A DNA stretch of 64,000 bases from Halocaridina rubra (GCA_037179515.1 JAXCGZ010015113.1:189626-253625), one strand, 5' to 3'; positions 37,916 to 52,629 are shown, counted from the stretch's first letter. Numbers and translations: made by a program. Notes: generated by a model from the sequence alone, not told the origin.

Positions 37916-39602
37916 AGATCTGACTTCCTCTTTGGGTTGATTTGCAGCCCTGCACCTTTTTCCTGCCAGGTAAGCCCTAGGCCAAAAAGTCCATAAACAG
38001 GGCAATAGCTTTTTTTATATTATTTTAACAGGTGAGCCTTAGGCTAAAACCCCCCTATACAGGGAACTAGTTTTTTTTATATTATCTTGCCAGGTAAGCC
38101 CTAGGCCAAAAAGTCTATAAACAGTGCAGTAGTTTTTTTTTAATATGATCCTGACAGGTTAGCCTTAGGCCAAAAAGCCCCTATACACGGCACTATTTTT
38201 TTTTTTTAAATGATCCTGACAGGTGAGCCTTAGGCTAAAAAGCCCCTCTACAAGGCACCAGTTATTTTTATATGATCCTGACAGGTGATCCCTAGGCCAA
38301 AAATCCCCTATACAGGGCACTAGTTTTTTTTATATGATCCTGACAGGTGAGCCATGTGCCAAAAAGCCCCTATACAGGGCAAGAGTTTTTTTTTATATAT
38401 GATCCAGACAGGTGAGCCCTAGGCCAAAAAGTCTTTAAACAGTTCTTTAGTGTCTTTTCTGGTTATCCTGCATTTCCCAACACCAACCCTCCCCATTTAT
38501 CCGGGCTTGGGACCGGCACTGCTTTCGCAGAGGCTGGGTTAAAAATCATTCTGCCTTTTGAATCGGACATAATGAAGCTGCCTTGAAATATTGGCAGTTG
38601 GTGAAGTGGAGGGAAGTTATCTTAGACGATATTTTTTTTTTTTTTTTTCAGATCTGATTTCCTCTTTGGGTTGATTTGCAGCCCTGCATCTTTTTCCCTG
38701 CCAGGTGAGCCGTAGGCCAAATAGTCTATAAACAGGGCACTAGATTTTTTTATATGATCTTGACAGGTGAGCCTTAAGCTAAAAAGCCCCTATACAGGGC
38801 ACTTGTTTTGTTTTATATGATCCTGCCAGGTAAGCCCTAGGCCAAAAAGTCTATAAACAGAACACTAGTTTTTTTATATGATCCTGACAGGTGAGCCTTA
38901 GGCCAAAAGGTCCCTATACAGGTCACTAGTTTCTTTTTTTATATGATCCTGACAGGTGAGCCTTAGGCCAAAAAGCCCCTATACAGGGCATTAGTTTTTT
39001 TATAAGATCCTGACAGGTGAACCCTAAGCCAAAAAGCCCCTATACAGGGCACTAGTTTTTTTTATATGATCCTGACAGGTGAGCCATGGACCAAAAAGCC
39101 CATATACAGGGCACTAGTGTTTTTTTTTATATATATGATCCTGACAGGTGAGTCCTAGGCCAAAAAGTCTTTAATCATGGCTTTAGTGTCTTTTCTGGTT
39201 ATCCTGTATTTCCCAACACCAACCAAATCCATTTATCCAGGCTTGGGACCGGCACTGCTTTCGCAAAGGCTGGGTTAAAAATCATTCTGCCATTTGAATC
39301 GGACATAATGAAGCTGCCTTGAAATATTGGCAGTTGGTGAAGTGAAGGGAAGTCATCTTAGACGATTTTTTTTTTCTTCAGATCTGACTTCCTCTTTGGG
39401 TTGATTTGCAGCCCTGCATCTTTTCCCTGACAGGCAAGCCCTAGGCCAAAAAGTCTATAAACAGGGCACTAGTTTTTTTCGCAGAGGCTGGGTTAAAAAC
39501 CATTCTGCCATTTGAATCGGACATAATGAAGCTGCCTTGAAATATTGGCAGTTGGTGAAGTGGAGGGAAGTCATCTTAGACGATATTTTTTTTTTTTTTT
39601 GC

Positions 39603-42600
39603 AGATCTGACTTCCTCTTTGGGTTGATTTGCAGGCCTGTACCTTTTTCCTGCCAGGTAATCCCTATGCCAAAAAGTTTATAAACAGGGCACTAGCTTTT
39701 TTTTATATTATTTTGACAGGTGAGCCTTAGGCTAAAACGCCCCTATACAGGGCACTAGTTTTTTTTATATGATCCTGACAGGTGAGCCTAAGGCTAAAAA
39801 GCCCCTATACAGGGCACTTGTTTTATTTTATATGATCTTGCCAGGTAAGCCCTAGGCCAAAAAGTCTATAAACAGGGCAGTAGTTTTTTTTGTATGATCC
39901 TGACAGTTTAGCCTTAGGCCAAAATGCCCCTATACAGGGCTCTAGTTTTTCTTTTATATGATCCTGACAGGTGAGCCTTAGCCTAAAAAGCCCCTATACA
40001 AGGCACTATTTTTTTTATATGATCCTGACTGGTGAGCCCTAGGCTAAAAAGCTCCTACACAGGCACTAGTTTTTTTTTATATGATCCTGACAGGTGAGCC
40101 ATGGGCCAAAAAGCCCATATACAGGGCACTAGTTTTTTTTTTATATATGATCCTGACAGGTGAGCCCTAGGCGAAAAAGTCTTTAAACAGGGCTTTAGTG
40201 TCTTTTCTGGTTATCCTGCATTTCCGAACACCAACCCTCCCCATTTATCCGGGCTTGGGACCGGCACTGCTTTCGCAGAGGCTGGGTTAAAAAGCATTCT
40301 GCCATTTGAATCGGACATAATGAAGCTGTCTTGAAATATTGGCAGTTGGTGAAGTGGAGGGAAGTCATCTTTGACGATATTTTTTGTTTCTTTTTTGCAG
40401 ATCTGACTTCCTCTTTGGGTTGATTTGCAGCCCTGCATCTTTTCCCTGCCAGGTAAGCCCTAGGCTAAAAAGTCTATAAACAGGGCACTAGTTTTTTTCG
40501 CAGAGGCTGGGTAAAATATCATTCTGCCATTTGAATCGGACATAATGAAGCTGCCTTGAAATATTGGCAGTTGGTGAAGTGGAGGGAAGTCATCTTAGCC
40601 GATATATATATATATATATTTTTTTTGCAGATCTGACTTCCTCTTTGGGTTGATTTGCAGGCTTGCACCTTTTTCTTGCCAGGTAAGCCCTAGGCCAAAA
40701 AGTCTATAAACAGAGCACTAGTTTTTTTTTCGCAGAGGCTGGGTTAAAATCATTCTGCCATTTGAATCGGACATAATGAAGCTGCCTTGAAATATTTGCA
40801 GTTGGTGAAGTGGAGGGAAGTCATCTTAGACGATTTTTTTTTTTTGGAGATCTGACTTCCTCTTTGGGTTGATTTGCAGCCCTGCATCTTTTCCCTGCCA
40901 GGTAAGCCCTAGGCCAAAAAGTCTATAAACAGGGCACTAGTTTTTTTTTGCAGAGGCTGGGTTAAAAATCATTCTGCCATTTGAATTGGACATAATGAAG
41001 CTGCCTTGAAATATTGGCAGTTGGTGAAGTGGAGGGAAGTCATCTTAGCCGATAAATATATTTTTTTTTTTGCAGATCTGACTTCCTCTTTGGGTTGATT
41101 TGCAGCCCTGCACCTTTTTCCTGCCAGGTAAGCCCTAGGCCAAAAAGTCCATTAACAGGGCAATAGTTTTTTTAATATTGTTTTAACAGGTGAGCCTTAG
41201 GCTAAAACGCCCCTATACAGGGCACTAGTTTTTTTTATATGATCTTGCCAGGTAAGCCCTAGGCCAAAAAGTCTATAAACAGGGCAGTAGTTTTTTTTAA
41301 TATGATCCTGACAGGTTAGCTTTAGGCCAAAAAGCCCCTATACAGGGCACTAGTTTTTTTTTTTTAAATGATCCTGACAGGTGAGCCTTAGGCTAAAAAG
41401 CCCCTCTACAAGGCACTAGTTATTTTTATATGATCCTGACAGGTGATCCCTAGGCCAAAAAGCCCCTATACAGGGCACTAGTTTTTTTATATGATCCTGA
41501 CAGGTGAGCCATGTGCCAAAAAGCCCCTATACAGGGCAAGAGTTTTTTTTTATATATGATCCTGACAGGTGAGCCCTAGGCCAAAAAGTCTTTAAACAGG
41601 GCTTTAGTGTCTTTTCTGGTTATCCTGCATTTCCCAACACCAACCCTCCCCATTTATCCGGGCTTGGGACCGGCACTGCTTTCGCAGAGGCTGGGTTAAA
41701 AATCATTCTGCCATTTGAATCGGACATAATGAAGCTGCCTTGAAATATTGGCAGTTGGTGAAGTGGAGGGAAGTTATCTTAGACGATATTTTATTTTTTT
41801 TTTTTTTTGCAGATCTGACTTCCTCTTTGGGTTGATTTGCAGCTGTGCATCTTTTTCCCTGCCAGGTGAGCCGTAGGCCAAAAAGTCTATAAACAGGGCA
41901 CTAGATTTTTTTATATGATCTTGACAGGTGATCCTTAAGCTAAAAAGCCCCTATACAGGACACTTGTTTTGTTTTATATGATCCTGCCAGGTAAGCCCTA
42001 GGCCAAAAAGTCTATAAACAGGGCACTAGTTTTTTTATATGATCCTGACAGGTGAGCCTTAGGCCAAAAGGTCCCTATACAGGTCACTAGTTTCTTTTTT
42101 TATATGATCCTGACAGGTGAGCCTTAGGCCAAAAAGCCCCTATACAGGGCATTAGTTTTTTTATAAGATCCTGACAGGTGAACCCTAAGCCAAAAAGCCC
42201 CTATACAGGGCACTAGTTTTTTTTTATATGATCCTGACAGGTGAGCCATGGACCAAAAAGCCCATATACAGGGCACTAGTTTTTTTTTTATATATGATCC
42301 TGACAGGTGAGTCCTAGGCCAAAAAGTCTTTAATCATGGATTTAGTGTCTTTTCTGGTTATCCTGTATTTCCCAACACCAACCCAACCCATTTATCCAGG
42401 CTTGGGACTGGCACTGCTTTCGCAGAGGCTGGGTTAAAAATCATTCTGCCATTTGAATCGGACATAATGAAGCTGCCTTGAAATATTGGCAGTTGGTGAA
42501 GTGAAGGGAAGTCATCTTAGACGATTTTTTTTTCTTCAGATCTGACTTCCTCTTTGGGTTGATTTGCAGCCCTGCATCTTTTCCCTGCCAGGTAAGCCCT

Positions 42601-43557
42601 AGGCCAAAAAGTCGATAAACAGGGCACTAGTTTTTTTTCGCAGAGGCTGGGTTAAAAATCATTCTGCCATTTTAATCGGACATAATGAAGCTGCCTTGAA
42701 ATATTGGCAGTTGGTGAAGTGGAGGGAAGTCATCTTAGACGATATTTTTATTTTTTTTTTGCAGATCTGACTTCCTCTTTGGGTTGATTTGCAGGCCTGC
42801 ACCTTTTTCCTGCCAGGTAAGCCCTAGGCCAAAAAGTTTATAAACAGGGCACTAGCTTTTTTTTATATTATTTTGACAGGTGAGCCTTAGGCTAAAACGC
42901 CCCTATACAGGGCACTAGTTTTTTTTATATGATCCTGTCAGGTGAGCCTAAGGCTAAAAAGCCCCTATACAGGGCACTTGTTTTATTTTATATGATCTTG
43001 CCAGGTAAGCCCTAGGCCAAAAAGTCTATAAACAGGGCAGTAGTTTTTTTTGTATGATCCTGACAGTTTAGCCTTAGGCCAAAATGCCCCTATACAGGGC
43101 ACTAGTTTTTCTTTTATATGATCCTGACAGGTGAGCCTTAGGCTAAAAAGCCCCTATACAAGGCACTAGTTTTTTTATATGATCCTGACTGGTGAGCCCT
43201 AGGCTAAAAAGCTCCTACACAGGCACTAGTTTTTTTTATATGATCCTGACAGGTGAGCCATGGTCCAAAAAGCCCATATACAGGGCACTAGTTTTTTTTT
43301 TATATATGATCCTGACAGGTGAGCCCTAGGCCAAAAAGCCTTTAAACAGGGCTTTAGTGTCTTTTCTGGTTATCCTGCATTTCCCAACACCAACCCTCCC
43401 CATTTATCCGGGCTTGGGACCGGCACTGCTTTCGCAGAGGCTGGGTTAAAAAGCATTCTGCCATTTGAATCGGACATAATGAAGCTGTCTTGAAATATTG
43501 GCAGTTGGTTAAGTGGAGGGAAGTCATCTTTGACGATATTTTTTGTTTCTTTTTTGC
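39603..43557 (+). repeat. Block X, source-like copy of a large internal duplication
   Basis: Unit lengths 796, 230, 219, 226, 737, 727, 225 and 795 match those from 59135 (808, 228, 221, 226, 738, 725, 224, 797), at an offset of about 19.53-19.54 kb. Rare variants are shared, such as GGAGATCT at 40848/60392 and TTTAATCATGGATTTAG at about 42338/61881. Confidence 0.85.
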
Positions 43558-45416
43558 AGATCTGACTTCCTCTTTGGGTTGATTTGCATGCCTGCACCTT
43601 TTTCCTGCCAGGTAAGCCCTAGGCCAAAAAGTCTATAAACAGGGCATTAGTTTTTTTTTCGCAGAGGCTGGGTTAAAAATCATTCTGCCATTTGAATCGG
43701 ACATAATGAAGCTGACTTGAAATATTGGCAGTTGGTGAAGTGGAGGGAAGTCATCTTAGCCGAAATATTTTTTTTTTTTTGCAGATCTGACTTCCTCTTT
43801 GGGTTGATTTGCAGCCCTGCACCTTTTTCCTGCCAGGTAAGCCGTAGGCCAAAAAGTCCATAAACAGGGCAATAGCTTTTTTTTATATTATTTTGACAGG
43901 TGAGCCTTAGGCTAAAACGCCCCTATACAGGGCACTAGTTTTTTTTATATAATCTTGCCAGGTAAGCCCTAGGCCAAAAAGTCTATAAACAGTGCAGTAG
44001 TTTTTTTTTTATATAATCCTGACAGGTTAGCCTTAGGCCAAAAAGCCCCTATACAGGGCACTAGTTTTTTTTTTAAATGATCCTGACAGGTGATCCCTAG
44101 GCCAAAAAGCCCCTATACAGGCACTAGTTTTTTTATATGATCCTGACAGGTGAGCCATGTGCCAAAAAGCCCCTATACAGGGCAAGATTTTTTTTTTTAT
44201 ATATGATCCTGACAGGTGGGCCCTAGGCCAAAAAGTCTTTAAACAGGGCTTTAGTGTCTTTTCTGGTTATCCTGCATTTCCCAACACCAACCCTCCCCAT
44301 TTATCCGGGCTTGGGACCGGCACTGCTTTCGCAGAGGCTGGGTTAAAAATCATTCTGCCATTTGAATCGGACATAATGAAGCTGCCTTGAAATATTGGCA
44401 GTTGGTGAAGTGGAGGGAAGTTATCTTAGACGATATTTATTTTATTTTATTTTTTTGCAGATCTGACTTCCTCTTTGGGTTGATTTGCAGCCCTGCACCT
44501 TTTTCCCTGCCAGGTGAGCCGTAGGCCAAAAAGTCTGTAAACAGGGCACTAGATTTTTTTATATGATCCTGACAGGTGAGCCTTAAGCTAAAAATCCAAT
44601 ATACAGGGCACTTGTTTTGTTTTTTTGTATGATCCTGCCAGGTAAGCCCTAGGCCAAAAAGTCTATAAACAGGGCACTAGTTTTTTTATATGATCCTGAC
44701 TGGTGAGCCTTAGGCCAAAAAGTCCCTATACATTACACTAGTTTCTTTTTTTATATGATCCTGACAGGTGAGCGTTAGGCTAAAAAGCCCCTATACAGGG
44801 CATTAGTTTTTTTTATATGATCCTGACAGGTGAGCCCTAAGCCAAAAAGCCCCTATACAGGGCGCTAGTTTTTTTTTATATGATCCTGACAGGTGAGCCA
44901 TGGGCCTAAAAGCCCATATACAGGGCACTAGTTTTTTTTTTATATATTATCCTGACAGGTGAGTCCTAGGCCAAAAAGTCTTTAATCATGGCTTTAGTGT
45001 CTTTTCTGGTTATCCTGTATTTCCCAACACCAACCCAACCCTTTTATCCAGGCTTGGGACCGGCACTGCTTTCGCAGAGGCTGGGTTAAAAATCATTCTT
45101 CCATTTGAATCGGACATAATGAAGCTGCCTTGAAATATTGGCAGTTGGTGAAGTGAAGGGAAGTCATCTTAGACGATTTTTTTTTTTTCAGATCTGACTT
45201 CCTCTTTGGGTTGATTTGCAGCCCTGCATCTTTTCCCTGCCAGGTAAGCCCTAGGCCAAAAAGTCTATAAACAGGGCACTAGTTTTTTTTTCGCAGAGGC
45301 TGGGTTAAAAATCATTCTGCCATTTGAATCGGACATAATGAAGCTGCCTTGAAATATTGGCAGTTGGTGAAGTGGAGGGAAGTCATCTTAGACGATATTT
45401 TTTTTTTTTTTTTTGC

Positions 45417-48400
45417 AGATCTGACTTCCTCTTTGGGTTGATTTGCAGGCCTGCACCTTTTTCCTGCCAGGTAAGCCCTAGGCCAAAAAGTTTATAAACA
45501 GGGCACTAGCTTTTTTATTATATGATTTTGACAGGTGAGCCTTAGGCTAAAACGCCCCTATACAGGGCACTAGTTTTTTTTTATATGATCCTGACAGGTG
45601 AGCCTTAGGCTAAAAAGCCCCTATACAGGGCACTTGTTTTATTTTATATGATCTTGCCAGGTAAGCCCTAGGCCAAAAAGTCTATAAACAGGGCAGTAGT
45701 TTTTTTTATATGATCCTGACAGGTTAGCCTTAGGCCAAAATGCCCCTATACAGGGCACTAGTTTTTCTTTTATATGATCCTGACAGGTGAGCCTTAGGCT
45801 AACAAACCCCTATGCAAGGCACTAGTTTTTTTTATATGATCCTGACAGGTGAGCCCAAGGCTAAAAAGCTCCTACACAGGCACTAGTTTTTTTTATATGA
45901 TCCTGACAGGTGAGCCATGGGCCAAAAAGCCCATATACAGGGCACTAGTTTTTTTTTTATATATGATCCTGACAGGTGAGCCCTAGGCCAAAAAGTCTTT
46001 AAACAGGGCTTTAGTGTCTTTTCTGGTTATCCTGCATTTCCGAACACCAACCCTCCCCATTTATCCGGGCTTGGGACCGGCACTGCTTTCGCAGAGGCTG
46101 GGTTAAAAATCATTCTGCCATTTGAATCGGACATAATGAAGCTGCCTTGAAATATTGGCAGTTGGTGAAGTGGAGGGAAGTCATCTTTGACGATATTTTT
46201 TGTTTCTTTTTTGCAGATCTGACTTCCTCTTTGGGTTGATTTGCAGCCCTGCATCTTTTCCCTGCCAGGTAAGCCCTAGGCCAAAAAGTCTATAAACAGG
46301 GCACTAGTTTTTTTCGCAGAGGCTGGTTAAAATATCATTCTGCCATTTGAATCGGACATAATGAAGCTGCCTTGAAATATTGGCAGTTGGTGAAGTGGAG
46401 GGAAGTCATCTTAGCCGATATATATATATATATATAATATATATTATATATTTTTTTTTTTGCAGATCTGACTTCCTCTTTGGGTTGATTTGCAGGCTTG
46501 CACCTTTTTCCTGCCAGGTAAGCCCTAGGCCAAAAAGTCTATAAACAGGGCACTAGTTTTTTTTCGCAGAGGCTGGGTTAAAATCATTCTGCCATTTGAA
46601 TCGGACATAATGAAGCTGCCTTGAAATATTGGCAGTTGGTGAAGTGGAGGGAAGTCATCTTAGACGATATTTTTTTTTTTTTTTTTTTTTTTTGCAGATC
46701 TGACTTCCTCTTCGGGTAGATTTGCAGGCTTGCACCTTTTTCCTGCCAGGTAAGCCCTAGGCCAAAAAGTTTATAAACAATGCACTAGCTTTTTTTTATA
46801 TGATTTTGACAGGTGAGCCTTAGGCCAAAACACCCCTATAGAGGGCACTAATTTTTTTTATATGATCCTGACAGGTGAGCCGTAGGCTAAAAGGCCCCTA
46901 TACAGGGCACTTGTTTTGTTTTATATGATCTTGCCAGGTAAGCCCTAGGCCAAAATGTCTATAAACAGGGCACTAGTTTTTTTCATATGATCCTGACAGG
47001 TTAGCCTTAGGCCAAAAAGCCCCTATACAGGGCACTAGTTTTTATTTTTATATGATCCTGACAGGTGAGCCTTAGGCTAAAAAGCCCCCATGCAAGGTAC
47101 TAGTTTTTTTATATGATCCTGACAGGTGAGCCCTAGGCTAAAAAGCTCCTATACAGGGCACTAATTTTCTTTTATATGATCCTGACAGGTGAGCCATGGG
47201 CCAAAAAGCCCATATACAGGGCACTAGTTTTTTTTTTTATATATGATCCTGACAGGTGAGCCCAAAGCCAAAAAGTCTTTACACAGGGCTTTAGTGTCTT
47301 TTCTGGATATCCTGCATTTCCCAACACCAACCCTCCCCATTTATCCGGGCTTGGGACCGGCACTGCTTTTGCAGAGGCTGGGTTAAAAATCATTCTGCCA
47401 TTTGAATCGGACATAATGAAACTGCCTTGAAATATTGGCAGTTGGTGAAGTGGAGGGAAGTCATCTTAGACGATATTTTTTTTTTTTTTTCAGATCTGAC
47501 TTCCTCTTTGGGTTGATTTGCAGCCCTGCATCTTTTCCCTGCCAGGTAAGCCCTAGGCCAAAAAGTCTATAAACAGGGCATTCGTTTTTTTTTGCAGAGG
47601 CTGGGTTAAAAATCATTCTGCCATTTGAATTGGACATAATGAAGCTGCCTTGAAATATTGGCAGTTGGTGAAGTGGAGGGAAGTCATCTTAGACGATATA
47701 TATATTTTTTTTTTGCAGATCTGACTTCCTCTTTGGGTTGATTTGCAGCCCTGCACCTTTTTCCTGCCAGGTAAGCCCTAGGCCAAAAAGTCCATAAACA
47801 GGGCAATAGCTTTTTTTATATTATTTTGACAGGTGAGCCTTAGGCTAAAACGCGCCTATACAGGGCACTAGTTTTTTTTATATGATCTTGCCAGGTAAGC
47901 CCTAGGCCAAAAAGTCTATAAACAGTGCAGTAGTTTTTTTTTATATGATCCTGACAGGTTAGCCTTAGGCCAAAAAGCCCCTATACAGGGAACTAGTTTT
48001 TTTTTATATGATCATGATAGGTGAGCCTTAGGCTAAAAAGCCCCTCTACAAGGCACTAGTTTTTTTTTATATGATCCTGACAGGTGATCCCTAGGTCAAA
48101 AAGCCCCTATACAGGGAACTAGTTTTGATATATGATCCTGACAGGTGAGCCATGTGCCAAAAAGCCCCTATATAGGGCACTAGTTTTTTTTTATATATGA
48201 TCCTGACAGGTGAGCCCTAGGCCAAAAAGTCTTTAAACAGGGCTTTAGTGTCTTTTCTGGTTATCCTGCATTTCCCAACACCAACCCTCCCCATTTATCC
48301 GGGCTTGGGACCGGCACTGCTTTCGCAGAGGCTGGGTTAAAAATCATTCTGCCATTTGAATTGGACATAACGAAGCTGCCTTGAAATATTGGCAGTTGGT

Positions 48401-49907
48401 GAAGTGGAGGGAAGTCATCTTAGACGATATATATATATATTTTTTTTTTGCAGATCTGACTTCCTCTTTGAGTTGATTTGCAGCCGTGCATCTTTTTCCC
48501 TGCCAGGTGAGCCCTAGGCCAAAAAGTCTATAAACAGGGCACTAGATTTTTTTATATGATCCTGACAGGTGAGCCTTAAGCTAAAAAGACCCTATACAGG
48601 GCACTTGCTTTGTTTTATATGATCCTGCCAGGTAAGCCCTAGGCCAAAAAGTCTATAAACAGGGCACTAGTTTTTTTATATGATCCTGACAGGTGAGCCT
48701 TAGGCTAAAAAGTCCCTATACAGGACACTAGTTTCTTTTTTTATATGATCCTGACAGGTGAGCCTTAGGCCAAAAAGCCCCTATACAGGTCATTAGTTTT
48801 TTTTATATGATCCTGACAGGTGAACCCAAGGCCAAAAAGCCCCTATACAGGGCACTAGTTTTTTTTATATGATCCTGACAGGTGAGCCATGGGCCAAAAA
48901 GCCCATATACAGGGCACTAGTTTTTTTTTTATATATGATCCTGACAGGTGAGTCCTAGGCCAAAAAGTCTTTAATCATGGCTTTAGTGTCTTTTCTGGTT
49001 ATCCTGCATTTCCCAACACCAACCCAACCCATTTATCCAGGCTTGGGACCGGCACTGCTTTCGCAGAGGCTGGGTTAAAAATCATTCTGCCATTTGAATC
49101 GGACATAATGAAGCTGCCTTGAAATATTGGCGGTTGGTGAAGTGAAGGGAAGTCATCTTAGACGATTTTTTTTTTTTCAGATCTGACTTCCTCTTTGGGT
49201 TGATTTGCAGCCCTGCATCTTTTTCCCTGCCAGGTGAGCCGTAGGCCAATAAGTCTATAAACAGGGCACTAGATTTTTTTATATGATCCTGACAGGTGAG
49301 CCTTAAGCTAAAAAGCCCCTATACAGGGCACTTGTTTTGTTTTATATGATCCTGCCAAGTAAGCCCTAGGCCAAAAAGTCTATATACAGGGCACTAGTTT
49401 TTTTATATGATCCTGACAGGTGAGCCTTAGGCCAAAAAGTCCCTATACAGGACACTAGTTTCTTTTTTTATATGATTCTGACAGGTGAGCCTTAGGCTAA
49501 AAAGCCCCTATACAGGGCATTAGTTTTTTTTATATGATCCTGACAGGTGAACCCTAGGCCAAAAAGCCCCTATACAGAGCACTAGTTTTTTTTTATATGA
49601 TCCTGACAGGTGAGCCATGGGCCAAAAAGCCCATATACAGGGCACTAGGTTTTTTTTTATATATGATCCTGACAGGTGAGTCCTAGGCCAAAAAGTCTTT
49701 AATCATTGCTTTAGTGTCTTTTCTGGTTATCCTGTATTTCCCAACACCAACCCAACCCATTTATCCAGGCTTGGGACCAGAACTGCTTTCGCAGAGGCTG
49801 GGTTAAAAATCATTCTGCCATTTGAATAGGACATAATGAAGCTGCCTTGAAATATTGGCAGTTGGTGAAGTGAAGGGAAGTCATCTTAGACGATTTTTTT
49901 TTTTTTC
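45417..49907 (+). repeat. Block Y, first copy of a 4.5-kb duplication
   Basis: Unit lengths 798, 249, 232, 796, 225, 735, 727 and 729 match 53422-57888 (795, 232, 230, 794, 223, 736, 729, 728), offset about 8.0 kb. Rare shared variants include CTAACAAACCCC, TTTCCGAACACC, TTCGGGTAGATTTGCAGG and TTTAATCATTGC. Only scattered substitutions and tract-length changes separate the two. Confidence 0.88.
46419..46453. repeat. Interrupted (AT)n in the spacer slot
   Basis: A small AT expansion present in block Y and shorter in its duplicate near 54420-54437. Confidence 0.85.
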
Positions 49908-52629
49908 AGATCTGACTTCCTCTTTGGGTTGATTTGCAGCCCTGCATCTTTTCCCTGCCAGGTAAGCCCTAGGCCAAAAAGTCTATAAACAGGGCACTAG
50001 TTTTTTTTTGCAGAGGCTGGGTTAAAAATCATTCTGCCATTTGAATTGGACATAATGAAGCTGCCTTGAAATATTGGCAGTTGGTGAAGTGGAGGGAAGT
50101 CATCTTAGCCGATATATATATATTTTTTTTTTTGCAGATCTGACTTCCTCTTTGGGTTGATTTGCAGCCCTGCACCTTTTTCCTGCCAGGTAAGCCCTAG
50201 GCCAAAAAGTCCATTAACAGGGCAATAGTTTTTTTAATATTGTTTTAACAGGTGAGCCTTAGGCTAAAACGCCCCTATAGAGGGCACTAGTTTTTTTTAT
50301 ATGATCTTGCCAGGTAAGCCCTAGGCCAAAAAGTCTATAAACAGGGCAGTAGTTTTTTTTTAATATGATCCTGACAAGTTAGCTTTAGGCCAAAAAGCCC
50401 CTATACAGGGCAAGAGTTTTTTTTTTATATATGATCCTGACAGGTGAGCCCTAGGCCAAAAAGTCTTTAAACAGGGCTTTAGTGTCTTTTCTGGTTATCC
50501 TGCATTTCCCAACACCAACCCTCCCCATTTATCCGGGCTTGGGACCGGCACTGCTTTCGCAGAGGCTGGGTTAAAAATCATTCTGCCATTTGAATCGGAC
50601 ATAATGAAGCTGCCTTGAAATATTGGCAGTTGGTGAAGTGGAGGGAAGTTATCTTAGACGATATTTTTTTTTTTTTTTTTTTGCAGATCTGACTTCCTCT
50701 TTGGGTTGATTTGCAGCTGTGCATCTTTTTCCCTGCCAGGTGAGCCGTAGGCCAAAAAGTCTATAAACAGGGCACTAGATTTTTTTATATGATCTTGACA
50801 GGTGATCCTTAAGCTAAAAAGCCCCTATACAGGACACTTGTTTTGTTTTATATGATCCTGCCAGGTAAGCCCTAGGCCAAAAAGTTTATAAACAGGGCAC
50901 TAGTTTTTTTATATGATCCTGACAGGTGAGCCTTAGGCCAAAAGGTCCCTATACAGGTCACTAGTTTCTTTTTTTATATGATCCTGACAGGTGAGCCTTA
51001 GGCCAAAAAGCCCCTATACAGGGCATTAGTTTTTTTATAAGATCCTGACAGGTGAACCCTAAGCCAAAAAGCCCCTATACAGGGCACTAGTTTTTTTTTA
51101 AATGATCCTGACAGGTGAGCCATGGACCAAAAAGCCCATATACAGGGCACTAGTTTTTTTTATATATGATCCTGACAGGTGAGTCCTAGGCCAAAAAGTC
51201 TTTAATCATGGATTTAGTGTCTTTTCTGGTTATCCTGTATTTCCCAACACCAACCCAACCCATTTATCCAGGCTTGGGACTGGCACTGCTTTCGCAGAGG
51301 CTGGGTTAAAAATCATTCTGCCATTTGAATCGGACATAATGAAGCTGCCTTGAAATATTGGCAGTTGGTGAAGTGAAGGGAAGTCATCTTAGACGATTTT
51401 TTTTTCTTCAGATCTGACTTCCTCTTTGGGTTGATTTGCAGCCCTGCATCTTTTCCCTGCCAGGTAAGCCCTAGGCCAAAAAGTCGATAAACAGGGCACT
51501 AGTTTTTTTTCGCAGAGGCTGGGTTAAAAATCATTCTGCCATTTTAATCGGACATAATGAAGCTGCCTTGAAATATTGGCAGTTGGTGAAGTGGAGGGAA
51601 GTCATCTTAGATGATATTTTTATTTTTTTTTGCAGATCTGACTTCCTCTTTGGGTTGATTTGCAGGCCTGCACCTTTTTCCTGCCAGGTAAGCCCTAGGC
51701 CAAAAAGTTTATAAACAGGGCACTAGCTTTTTTTTATATTATTTTGACAGGTGAGCCTTAGGCTAAAACGCCCCTATACAGGGCACTAGTTTTTTTTATA
51801 TGATCCTGACAGGTGAGCCTAAGGCTAAAAAGCCCCTATACAGGGCACTTGTTTTATTTTATATGATCTTGCCAGGTAAGCCCTAGGCCAAAAAGTCTAT
51901 AAACAGGGCAGTAGTTTTTTTTGTATGATCCTGACAGTTTAGCCTTAGGCCAAAATGCCCCTATACAGGGCACTAGATTTTCTTTTATATGATCCTGACA
52001 GGTGAGCCTTAGGCTAAAAAGCCCCTATACAAGGCACTAGTTTTTTTATATGATCCTGACTGGTGAGCCCTAGGCTAAAAAGCTCCTACACAGGCACTAG
52101 TTTTTTTTATATGATCCTGACAGGTGAGCCATGGTCCAAAAAGCCCATATACAGGGCACTAGTTTTTTTTTTATATATGATCCTGACAGGTGAGCCCTAG
52201 GCCAAAAAGCCTTTAAACAGGGCTTTAGTGTCTTTTCTGGTTATCCTGCATTTCCCAACACCAACCCTCCCCATTTATCCGGGCTTGGGACCGGCACTGC
52301 TTTCGCAGAGGCTGGGTTAAAAAGCATTCTGCCATTTGAATCGGACATAATGAAGCTGTCTTGAAATATTGGCAGTTGGGTAAGTGGAGGGAAGTCATCT
52401 TTGACGATATTTTTTGTTTCTTTTTTGCAGATCTGACTTCCTCTTTGGGTTTATTTGCAGCGCTGCTTCTTTTCCCTGCCAGGTAAGCCCTAGGCCAAAA
52501 AGTCTATAAACAGGGCACTAGATTTTTTCGCAGAGGCTGGGTAAAATATCATTCTGCCATTTTAATCGGACATAATGAAGCTGCCTTGAAATATTGGCAG
52601 TTGGTGAAGTGGAGGGAAGTCATCTTAGC

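Larger units (their letters stand above)
33069..49907 (+). repeat. Satellite block 2 (units 30-62, regular ~2.7-kb higher-order repeat)
   Basis: Cassette starts: 33069, 33290, 34030, 34764, 34986, 35784, 36009, 36746, 37467, 37692, 37916, 38650, 39380, 39603, 40399, 40629, 40848, 41074, 41811, 42538, 42763, 43558, 43783, 44459, 45190, 45417, 46215, 46464, 46696, 47492, 47717, 48452, 49179. The pattern short (~224), long (~737), long (~730), short (~224), long (~796) recurs from 33069, 35784, 40848 and 43558, with extra short units inserted. The three long types differ consistently: the ~737 type starts with GTCCATAAACAGGGCAATAG; the ~730 type has CTTAAGCTAAAAAG and later TTTAATCATGG with AACCCAACCC; the ~796 type has CTAAAACGCCCC. 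Confidence 0.92.

Noticed and set aside
46027..46254. Recurring ~75-residue minus-strand open frame (contains SDSNGRM and PVPSPDKWGG), also near 40211, 43370 and 54029
   Set aside because: It is the reverse complement of the spacer module. Apparent protein conservation is explained by DNA homogenisation, and other units break it. It may be a relic of a mobile element but is not a gene.
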